A DNA stretch of 64,000 nucleotides, from assembly GCF_017255015.1 (NCBI RefSeq), contig NZ_JAFKCS010000006.1, forward strand, positions 171,765-235,764, written 5' to 3'. This document shows positions 25,609-34,546 of the stretch, in pieces. Both the position numbers and the translations under genes were made by a program. How positions within the stretch are numbered: the first letter of the stretch is position 1; every line of letters starts with the position of its first letter. Under the pieces are notes generated by a model that saw only the letters and a program-made list of their open reading frames with translations, ran no database searches and was not told the DNA's origin. The DNA is from Bowmanella yangjiangensis (lineage in GTDB: Bacteria; Pseudomonadota; Gammaproteobacteria; Enterobacterales; Alteromonadaceae).

Positions 25609-26457
25609 TCAGGGCGCGGGGTTTTTAGGGCTGTCAAAAACAGCAAAATAGCGGGACAAAAACTCGGCCTGCAAGCCTATACTCGCTGCCCAGTATGGCC
25701 AGTTATGACCTCCGGGCTGTTCAATGTAAGTGTGAGCAATGCCTTTATCCAATAAAGCCTGATGCAAACGCCGGTTGGCAGCCACAAAGAAATCGTCCAC
25801 ACCGCAATCCACAATCAAGGCCAGGTTATGTTGTTTAAAGCCGTCAATCCGATTGATGATGGCTTTTTGCATCCAGACATCCTGATGCACCAATGGATCA
25901 CCTAACACCTCATTGAGCCCCCACTTGCCTTCAAAGCCACGAGGATCAACACCACCACTGGTGCTGCCAGCGGCAATAAACTGCGTGGGATAAGCCAGCG
26001 CAATATTCAACGCACCGAATCCGCCCATACTCAACCCTGTAATAGCCCGGCCACTGCGCTGAGCTAAGGTACGATAATGGCTGTCCAGGTAGGCAGGTAT
26101 CTCCTCACCAACATAGCGCTGGTAGTTACTGTTGGGTTTAAACGAGCTGTCCACATACCAGCTGTTGATATTGCCGTCCGGCATCACAATCAGCATCTGA
26201 TGTTTATCGGCCAGGGCTTCAACCTCGGTGCGTTCGGCCCAGTTTCTATAGTCACCACCATGGCCATGCAACAGATATAACACCGGGTAAGATTTAGCAG
26301 AATCTTGATAGCTGTCAGGCAGCACCACTGTGGCTTTATGGGCTTTAGCCATACTCTGACTGGGGATCTCTACAACCTCAACCACATATGCCTGCGCCGC
26401 TGAAAACCACAGGCCTGCCAAAAGTAACGCGGAACGTTTGAATAAGACTTTCTTCAT
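25609..26457 (-). CDS. Secreted esterase of the S-formylglutathione hydrolase/esterase D type
   Basis: A 282-residue alpha/beta hydrolase with a signal peptide (SALLLAGLWFSAAQA). It has the oxyanion stretch YLLHGHGGDYRNW, the nucleophile elbow GLSMGGFG, an acidic residue near DCGVDDFF and a His in QPGGHNWPYW, the pattern of the putative-esterase family PF00756 (mycolyltransferase, FGH, feruloyl esterases). Substrate unknown. The start at 26457 is set by AAGGAG upstream and the signal peptide. Confidence 0.85.
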   Translation of the reverse strand: MKKVLFKRSALLLAGLWFSAAQAYVVEVVEIPSQSMAKAHKATVVLPDSYQDSAKSYPVLYLLHGHGGDYRNWAERTEVEALADKHQMLIVMPDGNINSWYVDSSFKPNSNYQRYVGEEIPAYLDSHYRTLAQRSGRAITGLSMGGFGALNIALAYPTQFIAAGSTSGGVDPRGFEGKWGLNEVLGDPLVHQDVWMQKAIINRIDGFKQHNLALIVDCGVDDFFVAANRRLHQALLDKGIAHTYIEQPGGHNWPYWAASIGLQAEFLSRYFAVFDSPKNPAP

Positions 26458-26482
26458 ATGACAACTCCTTGTTGCAGTGAAA

Positions 26483-26824
26483 TTACAGCAATTCCTTAGC
26501 ATAACTTTCAGTATGTATATCCAGCACTTCAACCGATAACGATAGCTGGCTTAGATTCAATGCCATGACCCTTGCCAAGACCGCACTGCTTAAGCGGCTT
26601 TTCTGCTCATCAGTCCGGCCGGATAAAATTCGCAGGCTGATATGAATAAAATCCGCAACTTGATCCCCAACTAAATAGTAATCACAGGCAATAGCGCGGC
26701 TTTTAATGGCGGAGGGGGTAAACAAATCGGAGTCTACGGCCCCCTGATAAACAGCCTGTAGCAAGCTTTCCGGCATAATACGGGCTTCTAAAGCCTTGGA
26801 ATATTCAACAATACAATGCGGCAC
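26483..26824 (-). CDS. 5-carboxymethyl-2-hydroxymuconate isomerase-like protein
   Basis: A 113-residue tautomerase-superfamily protein. It begins with GTG then Pro-His-Cys (MPHCIVEYS), giving the N-terminal catalytic Pro2, and carries the family segments ACDYYLVGDQVADFIHISLRILSGR and LNLSQLSLSVEVLDI. CHMI acts in homoprotocatechuate breakdown, but no other genes of that pathway are near, so the physiological substrate is open. It lies 25 bp before the esterase gene on the same strand. Confidence 0.85.
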   Translation of the reverse strand: MPHCIVEYSKALEARIMPESLLQAVYQGAVDSDLFTPSAIKSRAIACDYYLVGDQVADFIHISLRILSGRTDEQKSRLSSAVLARVMALNLSQLSLSVEVLDIHTESYAKELL

Positions 26825-26935
26825 GTGGAGATCTCAGGTCGAAAAACGGAGCCACAACATAAATCCAATGACAGCGTTTGGCAACTGACATAAGCTGTAC
26901 GGCCGCGGATCAAAAATCAAACAATTAGGATCGCT

Positions 26936-27538
26936 ATGCCGCAGCTGGAAAAACTTCGCCACGCTCTGGGTCGTCACTTACAAATGGACGATTCTGCCTG
27001 GCATGCCGCCAGTGAACTGTTCAAAATCAAACCCTGGCAGGCCGGTGAACATATTTTCCGCGCCGGTGAAACACCCAGACGCCTGTATTTTATTCTCGAA
27101 GGCTTTGGTCGTTACTACTACCTGACCCCACAAGGCAAAGAGTGCAATAAGTCGCTAACCCGTCCTGGCAGTCTGTTTGCCTGTATGCACAGTTTGATCG
27201 CTAATCAACCCAGTCCATTCTCCACTCAGGCGCTAACTGACAACTTCACCGCCTGTATCAGTTACCGTGACATGACAAAACTGGCGGACAATTACAGCGC
27301 TTGGAATCATTTAACCCGCATGTTGTTGGAAGGGCTGGCAATAAAAAAAGAGCGCCGTGAAGCCAGCTTTCTAATGCAGGACGCGCAGCAGCGCTATCAG
27401 GGATTCTTGCGTGAATACGGCAACGACGCCCAGCATTTCCCCCTCTATCAAGTCGCCCGGTACTTAGGTATTACCGATGTCGCACTGTCTCGCATTCGCG
27501 CCCGTATGGGCTTAACCGAGGTTAAGGAAAGCGCTTGA
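26936..27538 (+). CDS. Crp/Fnr-type cyclic nucleotide-binding-domain regulator
   Basis: A 200-residue protein with an N-terminal cNMP-binding beta-roll (KPWQAGEHIFRAGETPRRLYFILEGFGRYYYL). The C-terminal helical part (FPLYQVARYLGITDVALSRIRARMG) reads as a winged-helix DNA-binding end. The Arg-Ser cAMP contact pair of Crp is not present, so the ligand is unlikely to be cAMP. Such short regulators often control a neighbouring gene; here the divergent CHMI/esterase pair is the candidate. Confidence 0.8.
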   Translation: MPQLEKLRHALGRHLQMDDSAWHAASELFKIKPWQAGEHIFRAGETPRRLYFILEGFGRYYYLTPQGKECNKSLTRPGSLFACMHSLIANQPSPFSTQALTDNFTACISYRDMTKLADNYSAWNHLTRMLLEGLAIKKERREASFLMQDAQQRYQGFLREYGNDAQHFPLYQVARYLGITDVALSRIRARMGLTEVKESA

Positions 27539-27984
27539 TGATCTAAGCTTACTGCTTTCTTTTTATCCGCCAGCAAACCCACCGCTGGCTGTAATAAGAA
27601 ATCGGGGCGCTCTACCCCGAATACAATAAATCACGATGTCCCCTCAGGTACCAACCCCTTACCAGAAACTGATATCCACTGAAGCAGGACGATCAACGTC
27701 TTGAGACCCCTTGTGCCGCAAGTCTGGCTGAAAGTTGAGAATCATACGAAACTTTGCTACCTGCCGCGACAAATGCATGGCACTAGGCTAACGAATAGCT
27801 GCGCTTCAATATCCTTAACAGCAAGTATTGCCCGGTTTTTCCCTTGATGGCAAAACAACAAAGCAGTTAACGAAGAAAATTCCGTCCTATGAAGCGCAAA
27901 AAACTGATTGCAATACACACAAATTATGGTAATTATTATCACACAAAATCAATAATTTTTGTTATTTATTAACATTTCGTTTTT
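27539..27984. other. Intergenic region before the DUF1800 gene
   Basis: About 445 bp. The left part has two short hairpins, GCCAGC/GCTGGC (27569-27589) and TCGGGG/CCCCGA (27602-27620), probably marking the end of the regulator transcript. The last 90 bp are strikingly A+T-rich (around 27900-27984), as expected for a promoter region. No gene seen. Confidence 0.4.
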
Positions 27985-29856
27985 ATGTTTATCAGATACA
28001 GAAAACAACTAATCACAGCTATTAGTGCTGCCGTTTTTATGGCAGCTTGCGGCGGAAGCGGCAACGAAACTGACATCAAGGAAAACGACCATGTCGTCAC
28101 GCCCCCGACGCCCCCAATCAGCGAAACATTGGTACTGAAACCAGATACCCAGCCAGACCCGGCTTTACCTTCTCGACAAGCAGCGGATTGGCAAAGGGCC
28201 GTCGAGGCAGCACATTTTCTAGGTAGGGCTAGTTTTGGTGTCACGGCCAAGGATATTCAATTTATCCTCGATAAGGGCAAAGAAGCCTGGCTGGAACAAC
28301 AACTGTCAACCCCCCTAACCTCTCAGGTTGAGCAGTTGGATAAGCGGGTTGAAGCTTATGGTTACCTTGCCGTACCACCTAGTATGTATTACGACTCGGC
28401 CAGCAACGGTGAGTGGGCCCGTATGGTCGCCAAACAGGATGTGTGGTGGGAAACTGTGGTGTGGGGTTCGGATCAACTGCGCCAGCGCGTCGTGCTGGCC
28501 CTGAGTCAAATTCTAGTGGTGTCGCATCAAGGGGCCGGCATGTACGCCCGTGAACGCGGCTTTGCCAACTATACCGACATTCTTGCCGACCAAGCCTTTG
28601 GCAGCTACGAACAGTTGTTGCTGGAGGTAAGTCTAAATCCGATTATGGGTATTTACCTCAGCGCCATTAACAATCCTAAAGCCGATCCACAACGTGGCAT
28701 TTATCCTGATGAAAACTACGCGCGGGAGATTCTGCAGTTGTTCAGTATAGGTTTAGAGGAATTAAATCTGGATGGTTCAGTCAAGCGGGATTCGAAGGGT
28801 AACAGTATTGCCACCTATGATCAGAACACTATCAATGAGTTTGCGCGGATATTTACCGGGTGGAGCTTTTCCACCAATACTGAGTTTGCTGAAGGTGGAG
28901 AGTTTGCTTATTGGCGCACACCTATCAGCAATGTCGAGCCCATGAAGGCATTCGCCGAGTATCACGATTCAGGGCCAAAAACCTTGCTGAATGGTGAAAT
29001 TATTCCCTCCGGACAAACGCCCATCCAAGATATACGCTCAGCCATCGGCAATATTATGGCACACCCAAATGTCGCGCCGTTTATTAGTAAGAAACTAATC
29101 CAGCATTTGATTACCAGTAATCCCAGCCCGGCTTATGTTGAACGGGTAGCCAATGTATTTAACGACAATGGTTCTGGTGTCAAAGGCGATATGAAGGCCG
29201 TAATTAAGGCCATCTATTTGGATGAAGAACTACTGTTAAACCCAGGCCAGTCCCATGAATACTTTGGCAAACGTAAAGAATCTCCCTTGGTAATAGCCGG
29301 GATCTGGCGAAGTTTTAAAGCGCGCGGCACGCCGGTCACAGGTCCCAACAACGTAGCAGTAGAAACCATACAGTACTTGCTTAACGAACCCACAGAAGAA
29401 ACGTTTTTATATGCACCCACGGTATTCAATTTTTATCAGACCGACTACGCTCCGCCAGGCGTGTTGGCACAGAGAAAGTTGTACGCGCCGGAATTTCAGG
29501 TCTTTGGAGGTGCAGCAGCAATCAACCAGGCGAATTTGTTAACTAATCTGATTTACCGCCGCCACTACGCTGACGAGCAGCGCTACCGAGGCACGGGGCA
29601 AGATTGGGGAGGAAATATATTTTGGAACAATATGCCGGTTAAAGCCTTGCTGAACCTGGACGTTGAGCTGACTTTGGCCGACAACCCCATCGCACTGGTT
29701 GACCGGGTCAATTTGTTACTGACACAGGGACAGATCAGCGAACCACACAGTAGATTGATTGCTGAGCATATCAGCTTGCTACATGATCCCTTAGAACGTG
29801 TTTATGAAAGCATTTTCCTGATAGCCATTTCGCCTGAATATGCGATCCAAAGGTAA
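27985..29856 (+). CDS. DUF1800 family lipoprotein
   Basis: A 623-residue protein with a lipoprotein signal (ISAAVFMAACGGSG). DUF1800 segments include AAHFLGRASFGVT, ARMVAKQDVWWETVVWGSDQLRQRVVLALSQI, YPDENYAREILQLFSIGLEELN and FARIFTGWSF. The function of the family is unproven. It is nearly always encoded directly before a DUF1501 gene, as here (four bases apart), implying a shared role, probably in the cell envelope or in handling exported substrates. Confidence 0.9.
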   Translation: MFIRYRKQLITAISAAVFMAACGGSGNETDIKENDHVVTPPTPPISETLVLKPDTQPDPALPSRQAADWQRAVEAAHFLGRASFGVTAKDIQFILDKGKEAWLEQQLSTPLTSQVEQLDKRVEAYGYLAVPPSMYYDSASNGEWARMVAKQDVWWETVVWGSDQLRQRVVLALSQILVVSHQGAGMYARERGFANYTDILADQAFGSYEQLLLEVSLNPIMGIYLSAINNPKADPQRGIYPDENYAREILQLFSIGLEELNLDGSVKRDSKGNSIATYDQNTINEFARIFTGWSFSTNTEFAEGGEFAYWRTPISNVEPMKAFAEYHDSGPKTLLNGEIIPSGQTPIQDIRSAIGNIMAHPNVAPFISKKLIQHLITSNPSPAYVERVANVFNDNGSGVKGDMKAVIKAIYLDEELLLNPGQSHEYFGKRKESPLVIAGIWRSFKARGTPVTGPNNVAVETIQYLLNEPTEETFLYAPTVFNFYQTDYAPPGVLAQRKLYAPEFQVFGGAAAINQANLLTNLIYRRHYADEQRYRGTGQDWGGNIFWNNMPVKALLNLDVELTLADNPIALVDRVNLLLTQGQISEPHSRLIAEHISLLHDPLERVYESIFLIAISPEYAIQR

Positions 29857-29860
29857 GGCC

Positions 29861-31222
29861 ATGAAAACCAATAACCCGCGTCGAGAATTCATTAAATCTG
29901 TGGCCAAAGGCTTGGCTGGTACAGCGATAGGCAGTAGCTTATTGCCCTTGCTTGCGAATGCGCAAAGTACAAATGGTTATAAAGCACTGGTATGCATAAA
30001 TCTGCAGGGGGGCAACGATGCATTTAACTGCTTCGTACCAATGAGTAAGTCAGCTTATAACAGCTATGCGGCAATTCGTCAGGAGTTGGCAGTACCACAC
30101 GAGCATTTGTTAACGCTTAACAGCAAAGGCCAACAAGCCTATGGCGTCAACAATCTGCTCGGTGAAACACAGTCACTGTTTAATCGGGGAAAGCTTGCCA
30201 TAGTGTCTAATGTGGGAAATTTACATGAACCCATCAACAAACAAGCGTTTTTTGAGAAGACTGCATTACCGCCAGCGCATTTGTTTTCCCACCATGACCA
30301 AACTTTGTATGCTCACACCCTAAACCAAGGTGAACTAAGCAGTGGCTGGGCTGGCAGAGTAGCGGAACTTATGGCGCACAACAATATTAACCAGCACCTG
30401 GCCATGAACATAAGTTTATCCGGTGACAACTATTTACAGCGCGGTGTTGACACCTTGCCTTACACAGTCCGCAGCAGCGGCGTTAACATGATAGAACAGT
30501 TGTCAGAAACTGATCCGGCGTCCTTCTCGGCTTCACGCGCCAAGCTTTATCGGCAGTTCCTCAGCAGTGAGCGAGTGCACCTTTTACATCGCTATTACTC
30601 ACAGTTGCAAATGGATGCCTGGGGGACTGCGCAATACGTGGCTGATATCCTCGATAGTCAGATCTTGCCAGCACTGCCCCTGTTTGCCACGACTCACACC
30701 AGCAGTTTTGTACAAAGCCTGGCCATGATTGTGCGGTTAATTTCTGCGCGGGATGCCTTTGAGGTTAAGCGGCAAGTCTTTTATGTCAATCTTGGTGGTT
30801 TTGATACCCATCGCGACCAATTGGCCCAGCATGCACCATTAATGATGCAACTAGACCAAGGTCTTGGGCTCTTTTATCAGGCCCTCGAAGCGTTGGGCCT
30901 TGAAAACAATGTAACGGCGTTCACCATGTCAGAGTTTGGGCGTACGCTGACCCGTAATGGTGATGGCACCGATCATGGCTGGGGTAGCCATCATATGGTG
31001 TTGGGTGGCGCGGTAGATGGCCAGCAAATTTATGGTCAGTTACCAACCCTGGAAATTGACAGTGACGATGATCTCGGCCGCGGCAGGATTATTCCCACCA
31101 CCAGTTTTGAGCAATACAGTGCCACACTGTGCCGCTGGTTTGGTATTGCCAATCAGGATTTGCATCAATTGCTACCCAATCTGCGCAATTTTAACCTTTC
31201 AGATCTTGGTTTTTTGAACTAA
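29861..31222 (+). CDS. DUF1501 family protein with Tat-type signal
   Basis: A 453-residue exported protein. The N-terminus NPRREFIKSVAKGLAGTAIGSSLLPLLANA has a twin-arginine-type motif (RREFIK). DUF1501 hallmarks follow: VCINLQGGNDAFNCFVPM, FYVNLGGFDTHRDQ and FTMSEFGRTLTRNGDGTDHGWG, reminiscent of alkaline-phosphatase-superfamily folds. It lies four bases after DUF1800 and is almost certainly co-transcribed. Biochemical role unknown. Confidence 0.9.
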   Translation: MKTNNPRREFIKSVAKGLAGTAIGSSLLPLLANAQSTNGYKALVCINLQGGNDAFNCFVPMSKSAYNSYAAIRQELAVPHEHLLTLNSKGQQAYGVNNLLGETQSLFNRGKLAIVSNVGNLHEPINKQAFFEKTALPPAHLFSHHDQTLYAHTLNQGELSSGWAGRVAELMAHNNINQHLAMNISLSGDNYLQRGVDTLPYTVRSSGVNMIEQLSETDPASFSASRAKLYRQFLSSERVHLLHRYYSQLQMDAWGTAQYVADILDSQILPALPLFATTHTSSFVQSLAMIVRLISARDAFEVKRQVFYVNLGGFDTHRDQLAQHAPLMMQLDQGLGLFYQALEALGLENNVTAFTMSEFGRTLTRNGDGTDHGWGSHHMVLGGAVDGQQIYGQLPTLEIDSDDDLGRGRIIPTTSFEQYSATLCRWFGIANQDLHQLLPNLRNFNLSDLGFLN

Positions 31223-31265
31223 CTGCGTCCTTGGGCAACGAAAACAACGACCCAGAGCGCTAAGA

Positions 31266-31892
31266 TTAACGCTGCTTCATGGCGGCCACTGCCAGACCGG
31301 AGCCGATAAAGGTGATACCTGCGCCAATATTTAAACCGTTCACTACTTTGGGACGGGCCTGCAGCCAATGGCTAAGCCGGGCTGCAAAGATCCCCATTAA
31401 GGCAAATCCAACGGCGGTTAACAGGGCAAACCAAGCGCCATAAACCAGCATCTGTGCAGTAACAGAACCGAGTTCAGGGTTTACAAACTGGGGTACAAAG
31501 GCCAGTACAAACATACCGGGTTTAGGATTCAGCGCGGCGGATAAAAAGCCAGTACTGAAGATGGTGGTCAGGGACTGCTTTTTTACCGGCTCCAAGCTAA
31601 ACAGGCTGCGTGAGCGAAGTACCTTAATCCCCAGCCAAATCAGATAAGCGGCCCCGACAATCTTCACCGCGTAGAACGCCAGAGCCGAGGTTTTAATCAG
31701 CAGAGTCAAACCAAAGGTAGCGGCCAGCACATGAAAAAGGATCCCAGTACCGGAAGATAAACCAGAAAAAACCGCCGCCAACTTGCCCTGACTTAAACCG
31801 CGGCCAATGGCGAGCAGATTATCCGGGCCAGGAGACAGTACCAGCAAAACACAAGCCAGACTGTAGGTCAGCCAAACATCGATGGGGAACAT
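31266..31892 (-). CDS. LysE/RhtB family amino acid exporter
   Basis: A 208-residue inner-membrane protein with six hydrophobic segments and the family signature SPGPDNLLAIGRGLSQGK near the N-terminus, then NPKPGMFVLAFVPQFV. These proteins export amino acids or related metabolites; the substrate cannot be assigned. Two adjacent ATG codons are possible. The second (31892) is spaced better from AAGGA. Confidence 0.9.
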   Translation of the reverse strand: MFPIDVWLTYSLACVLLVLSPGPDNLLAIGRGLSQGKLAAVFSGLSSGTGILFHVLAATFGLTLLIKTSALAFYAVKIVGAAYLIWLGIKVLRSRSLFSLEPVKKQSLTTIFSTGFLSAALNPKPGMFVLAFVPQFVNPELGSVTAQMLVYGAWFALLTAVGFALMGIFAARLSHWLQARPKVVNGLNIGAGITFIGSGLAVAAMKQR

Positions 31893-32060
31893 CATACCTT
31901 CCTTGTTAGTGAATAAATTGGGTGGACCTTTTGAATAGGGATTTGGTTCCCGCTTTATGCTCAACCATCCACCTTTGCATATTAGGCAAGGTAACTGTAC
32001 CGGGCAAAATTAGCCCGAAGTGGCTTAGTTCAATGCGATAAGAGATTATCTGAGGGGCAT

Positions 32061-32087
32061 AAAAAAGGCGCCTTCGGCGCCTTTCTA
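32061..32087. terminator. Terminator of the OmpA-like gene
   Basis: AAAGGCGCC and GGCGCCTTT (32064-32072, 32076-32084) form a perfect 9-bp stem with a three-base loop. On the minus strand it is followed by TTTTTT, so it fits the end of the ompA-like transcript eight bases after the stop codon. Confidence 0.85.
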
Positions 32088-32094
32088 TTGTCTC

Positions 32095-33132
32095 TTAGCG
32101 GTTCAGTTTAACCTTTTTGGTAGTACTGATTTGCGCATGAATTCTGCGGTTCGCTTTATGCGCCGCTTCATTATCGGCGTTGTCCAGTGGGCGGCTTTCA
32201 CCATAACCAACTGTTTGAATGCGCTCAGCCGTGATACCGTATTGTTCCACCAGCAGACGTTTCACCGCATCAGCACGACGCTCAGAAAGTGTCTGGTTAT
32301 AGGCGTCGGTACCGACCAATGAGGTATGGCCTTCAATAGTCACGCGGGTATCTGGATACTGCTGCATAAAATCGGCAAAGTTCTTTACCTGCTGAGACTG
32401 CGGATTGGCAATCTTGTAGCTGTCGTGAGCAAACAACATGTCCAAGGCACTGGACACGGTCTTTTCATCAAACAAAGTACACCCAAAGGCATCCACTCTG
32501 TCTGTGCTTGGCGTATTGGCACAGCGATCCTGACTGTCGTTTACACCATCACCATCGCTATCCACCTCAGCCACGGTCTGAGCAGCAGAATTCGCGCCAG
32601 CGCTGCCGCCACTGCTATTGCCGCCAAAGGTGTAAGCCAGGCCCAGTTTCACGCCAAAATCAGTGAAATCCTGACCGAAGTCATAATAAGCTGCCGCTTC
32701 AGTAACCAGTTTCCAGTCCTGGCTCAGATCCCAGTGACGACCCAGACCAAAGTTCACCAGACGGTAGTTCTCACCCAGATTCTGGTGCTTAAAACCAGCA
32801 AACAGGTAGGTTTGCTTTTTATCAAAATAATGCAAAGCATCAATACCAAAACGATCGCCATCACGATCGTTCAGGCCAGACTCGGAATCAAAATTCAAAC
32901 GAGACCATTCCAAGCGGGCGCCCCACTCAGGAGTAAAACGAAAACCTAATTCCGCACCAACCCCGGACGCATCCTCAAAATTATCCATAGCGTTGGGTTT
33001 GTCGTTATCAACTTTATAGTACTCACCAAAGCCTGCAACCCAGGCACCGTATTGCGGCGCTTCCTGAGCAAGCAAGCTGGAAACAGGTAACAGACTAAGC
33101 AATGCAGCCTTAACAATGGTGTTCAATTTCAT
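32095..33132 (-). CDS. OmpA-like outer-membrane protein
   Basis: A 345-residue protein. It has a signal peptide (VKAALLSLLPVSSLLA), an N-terminal eight-strand beta-barrel (about residues 25-175), a calcium-binding thrombospondin-type repeat DSDGDGVNDSQDRC, and a C-terminal OmpA peptidoglycan-binding domain (RVTIEGHTSLVGTDAYNQTLSERRADAVKR). The role is to tether outer membrane and cell wall, as in OmpA/OprF. AAAGGGATCATC precedes the ATG. It is expressed as a single gene with its own terminator. Confidence 0.92.
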   Translation of the reverse strand: MKLNTIVKAALLSLLPVSSLLAQEAPQYGAWVAGFGEYYKVDNDKPNAMDNFEDASGVGAELGFRFTPEWGARLEWSRLNFDSESGLNDRDGDRFGIDALHYFDKKQTYLFAGFKHQNLGENYRLVNFGLGRHWDLSQDWKLVTEAAAYYDFGQDFTDFGVKLGLAYTFGGNSSGGSAGANSAAQTVAEVDSDGDGVNDSQDRCANTPSTDRVDAFGCTLFDEKTVSSALDMLFAHDSYKIANPQSQQVKNFADFMQQYPDTRVTIEGHTSLVGTDAYNQTLSERRADAVKRLLVEQYGITAERIQTVGYGESRPLDNADNEAAHKANRRIHAQISTTKKVKLNR

Positions 33133-33451
33133 GATGATCCCTTTACAGTGCGCGTAATAAGCAGAAATACCAATTAACCAAGCCGGTATCAGCCTCTGTT
33201 GTAATAATTTTCGTGCAAAAAACCGACAAACCGAAAAATTCGGCGCGAGATTGTATCAAAGCTGACCACTAGAAGGGAAATAATTACAAATCAATAAGTT
33301 GTACATAACGTCTACAGCGTCAGAAAGAGGGTCTCAAAAAGCGCAAAAGACGATATTTTGAGCTATTCGTGCAACCCCTTAGCAAACACAACGCCTTTCC
33401 CATTCAAATGAACTTGGCTACCATAGCGCCCCTTCAGTTCGGAAACATAAG
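33133..33451. other. Divergent intergenic region, OmpA-like / M50 protease
   Basis: About 320 bp with the leader of the OmpA-like gene, including an inverted ACCGAAAAATTCGGC-type element near 33230, and the promoter of the protease gene. No gene or RNA recognised. Confidence 0.4.
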
Positions 33452-34477
33452 ATGCAACTACTTCACGCCACTTTGTATGATCAGCCTCTGAGTCTGGAAA
33501 TTCGCGATAACCAGCAGTATCTGAGCTATTCAGGTAAGGTAGTTAGCACATCGTCTCATGAAGAACTGACCGAGCATCATTTTGTCGCGGCCAATGGCGT
33601 AAGGGTAGCACTGCAACTGACCATGCTTGCGGGTACCCCAAAGATGCGTTACCAGCTGAGCCTGGATGGTGAGGAGGTGCAAAGTGAGGAGTTTTTGCTA
33701 CCTTCGGAACCGACCAGCAAAGGAACCATTGGCCTACTGGCGCTGGGGTTTAAGCTGTTTAAAAGTGCCAAGGTGGTGAAAGCTGCTCTGGCTGCTGCCT
33801 CTGTGGCTGGCTATAGCTGGCTGTTTAGTATCGAGTTTGCCCTGGTGTTAGTTGCCTGCCTGGTTGTACATGAATATGGCCATGTGCGGGCTATGCAATA
33901 TTTCGGTATCAAAACCAAAGGCATTTACCTTATCCCCTTTGTTGGCGGGCTGGCGCTGTCTGATGACAAACTTACCACCCGCTGGCAGGACGTGGTGATT
34001 TCCATCATGGGACCGGTATTTGGATTGCTGATGTCGCTTGGCTGTTTGCTGCTCTATGCCCTGACCGGCCAGGAGCTTTTTGCCGGGGCGGCAGTCATAG
34101 GCTCATTGTTAAATCTGTTTAACCTGCTGCCTATCCTGCCTTTGGATGGCGGCCATGTGATCAAAAGCATCAGCTTTTCCATGCGCTCCTGGCTGGGCTT
34201 GAGTGTGTGTATCGCAGGTATGGCGCTGGGACTGGGTATTGCATGGATATTCGGGCTGGCACTGCTGGTTTTCTTCATCTTCTTTGGCGCGATTGAAATC
34301 TTGCTCGAATGGCGCACCCGCCACCAATCTGTGTTAGTTCCTTTGGACAGCTATGGCCGGATATTTTCCGCGCTCTGGTACATACTGACACTGGCCGGCC
34401 ATGTTGCGGTGATTTACGCCTTTGCCGATGCAGAGCATCCTATTTTGCAGTTGCCCATGCAAATCCTGGCGAACTGA
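33452..34477 (+). CDS. Site-2 protease family (M50) membrane metalloprotease
   Basis: A 341-residue intramembrane zinc protease. HEYGH (residues 140-144) provides the zinc ligands and Glu in a membrane helix, and LPLDGGHVIKS (D232) gives the third ligand. About 100 N-terminal residues are soluble and beta-rich (YSGKVVSTSSHEE, MRYQLSLDGEEVQSEEF), an accessory domain outside the standard fold. Site-2 proteases cut membrane-bound regulators; the substrate here is unknown. It lies 69 bp before the helicase gene on the same strand. Confidence 0.88.
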   Translation: MQLLHATLYDQPLSLEIRDNQQYLSYSGKVVSTSSHEELTEHHFVAANGVRVALQLTMLAGTPKMRYQLSLDGEEVQSEEFLLPSEPTSKGTIGLLALGFKLFKSAKVVKAALAAASVAGYSWLFSIEFALVLVACLVVHEYGHVRAMQYFGIKTKGIYLIPFVGGLALSDDKLTTRWQDVVISIMGPVFGLLMSLGCLLLYALTGQELFAGAAVIGSLLNLFNLLPILPLDGGHVIKSISFSMRSWLGLSVCIAGMALGLGIAWIFGLALLVFFIFFGAIEILLEWRTRHQSVLVPLDSYGRIFSALWYILTLAGHVAVIYAFADAEHPILQLPMQILAN

Positions 34478-34546
34478 TCGCAAAGGCCACTTCAGCCATC
34501 CCATTTTGAACTTAGTGCATGACATACAGCAAGGCATTGAACATCT

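Noticed and set aside
32326..32949. 207-codon open frame on the plus strand
   Set aside because: Fully antisense to the OmpA-like gene; threonine/isoleucine-rich composition of a shadow frame and no ribosome binding site.
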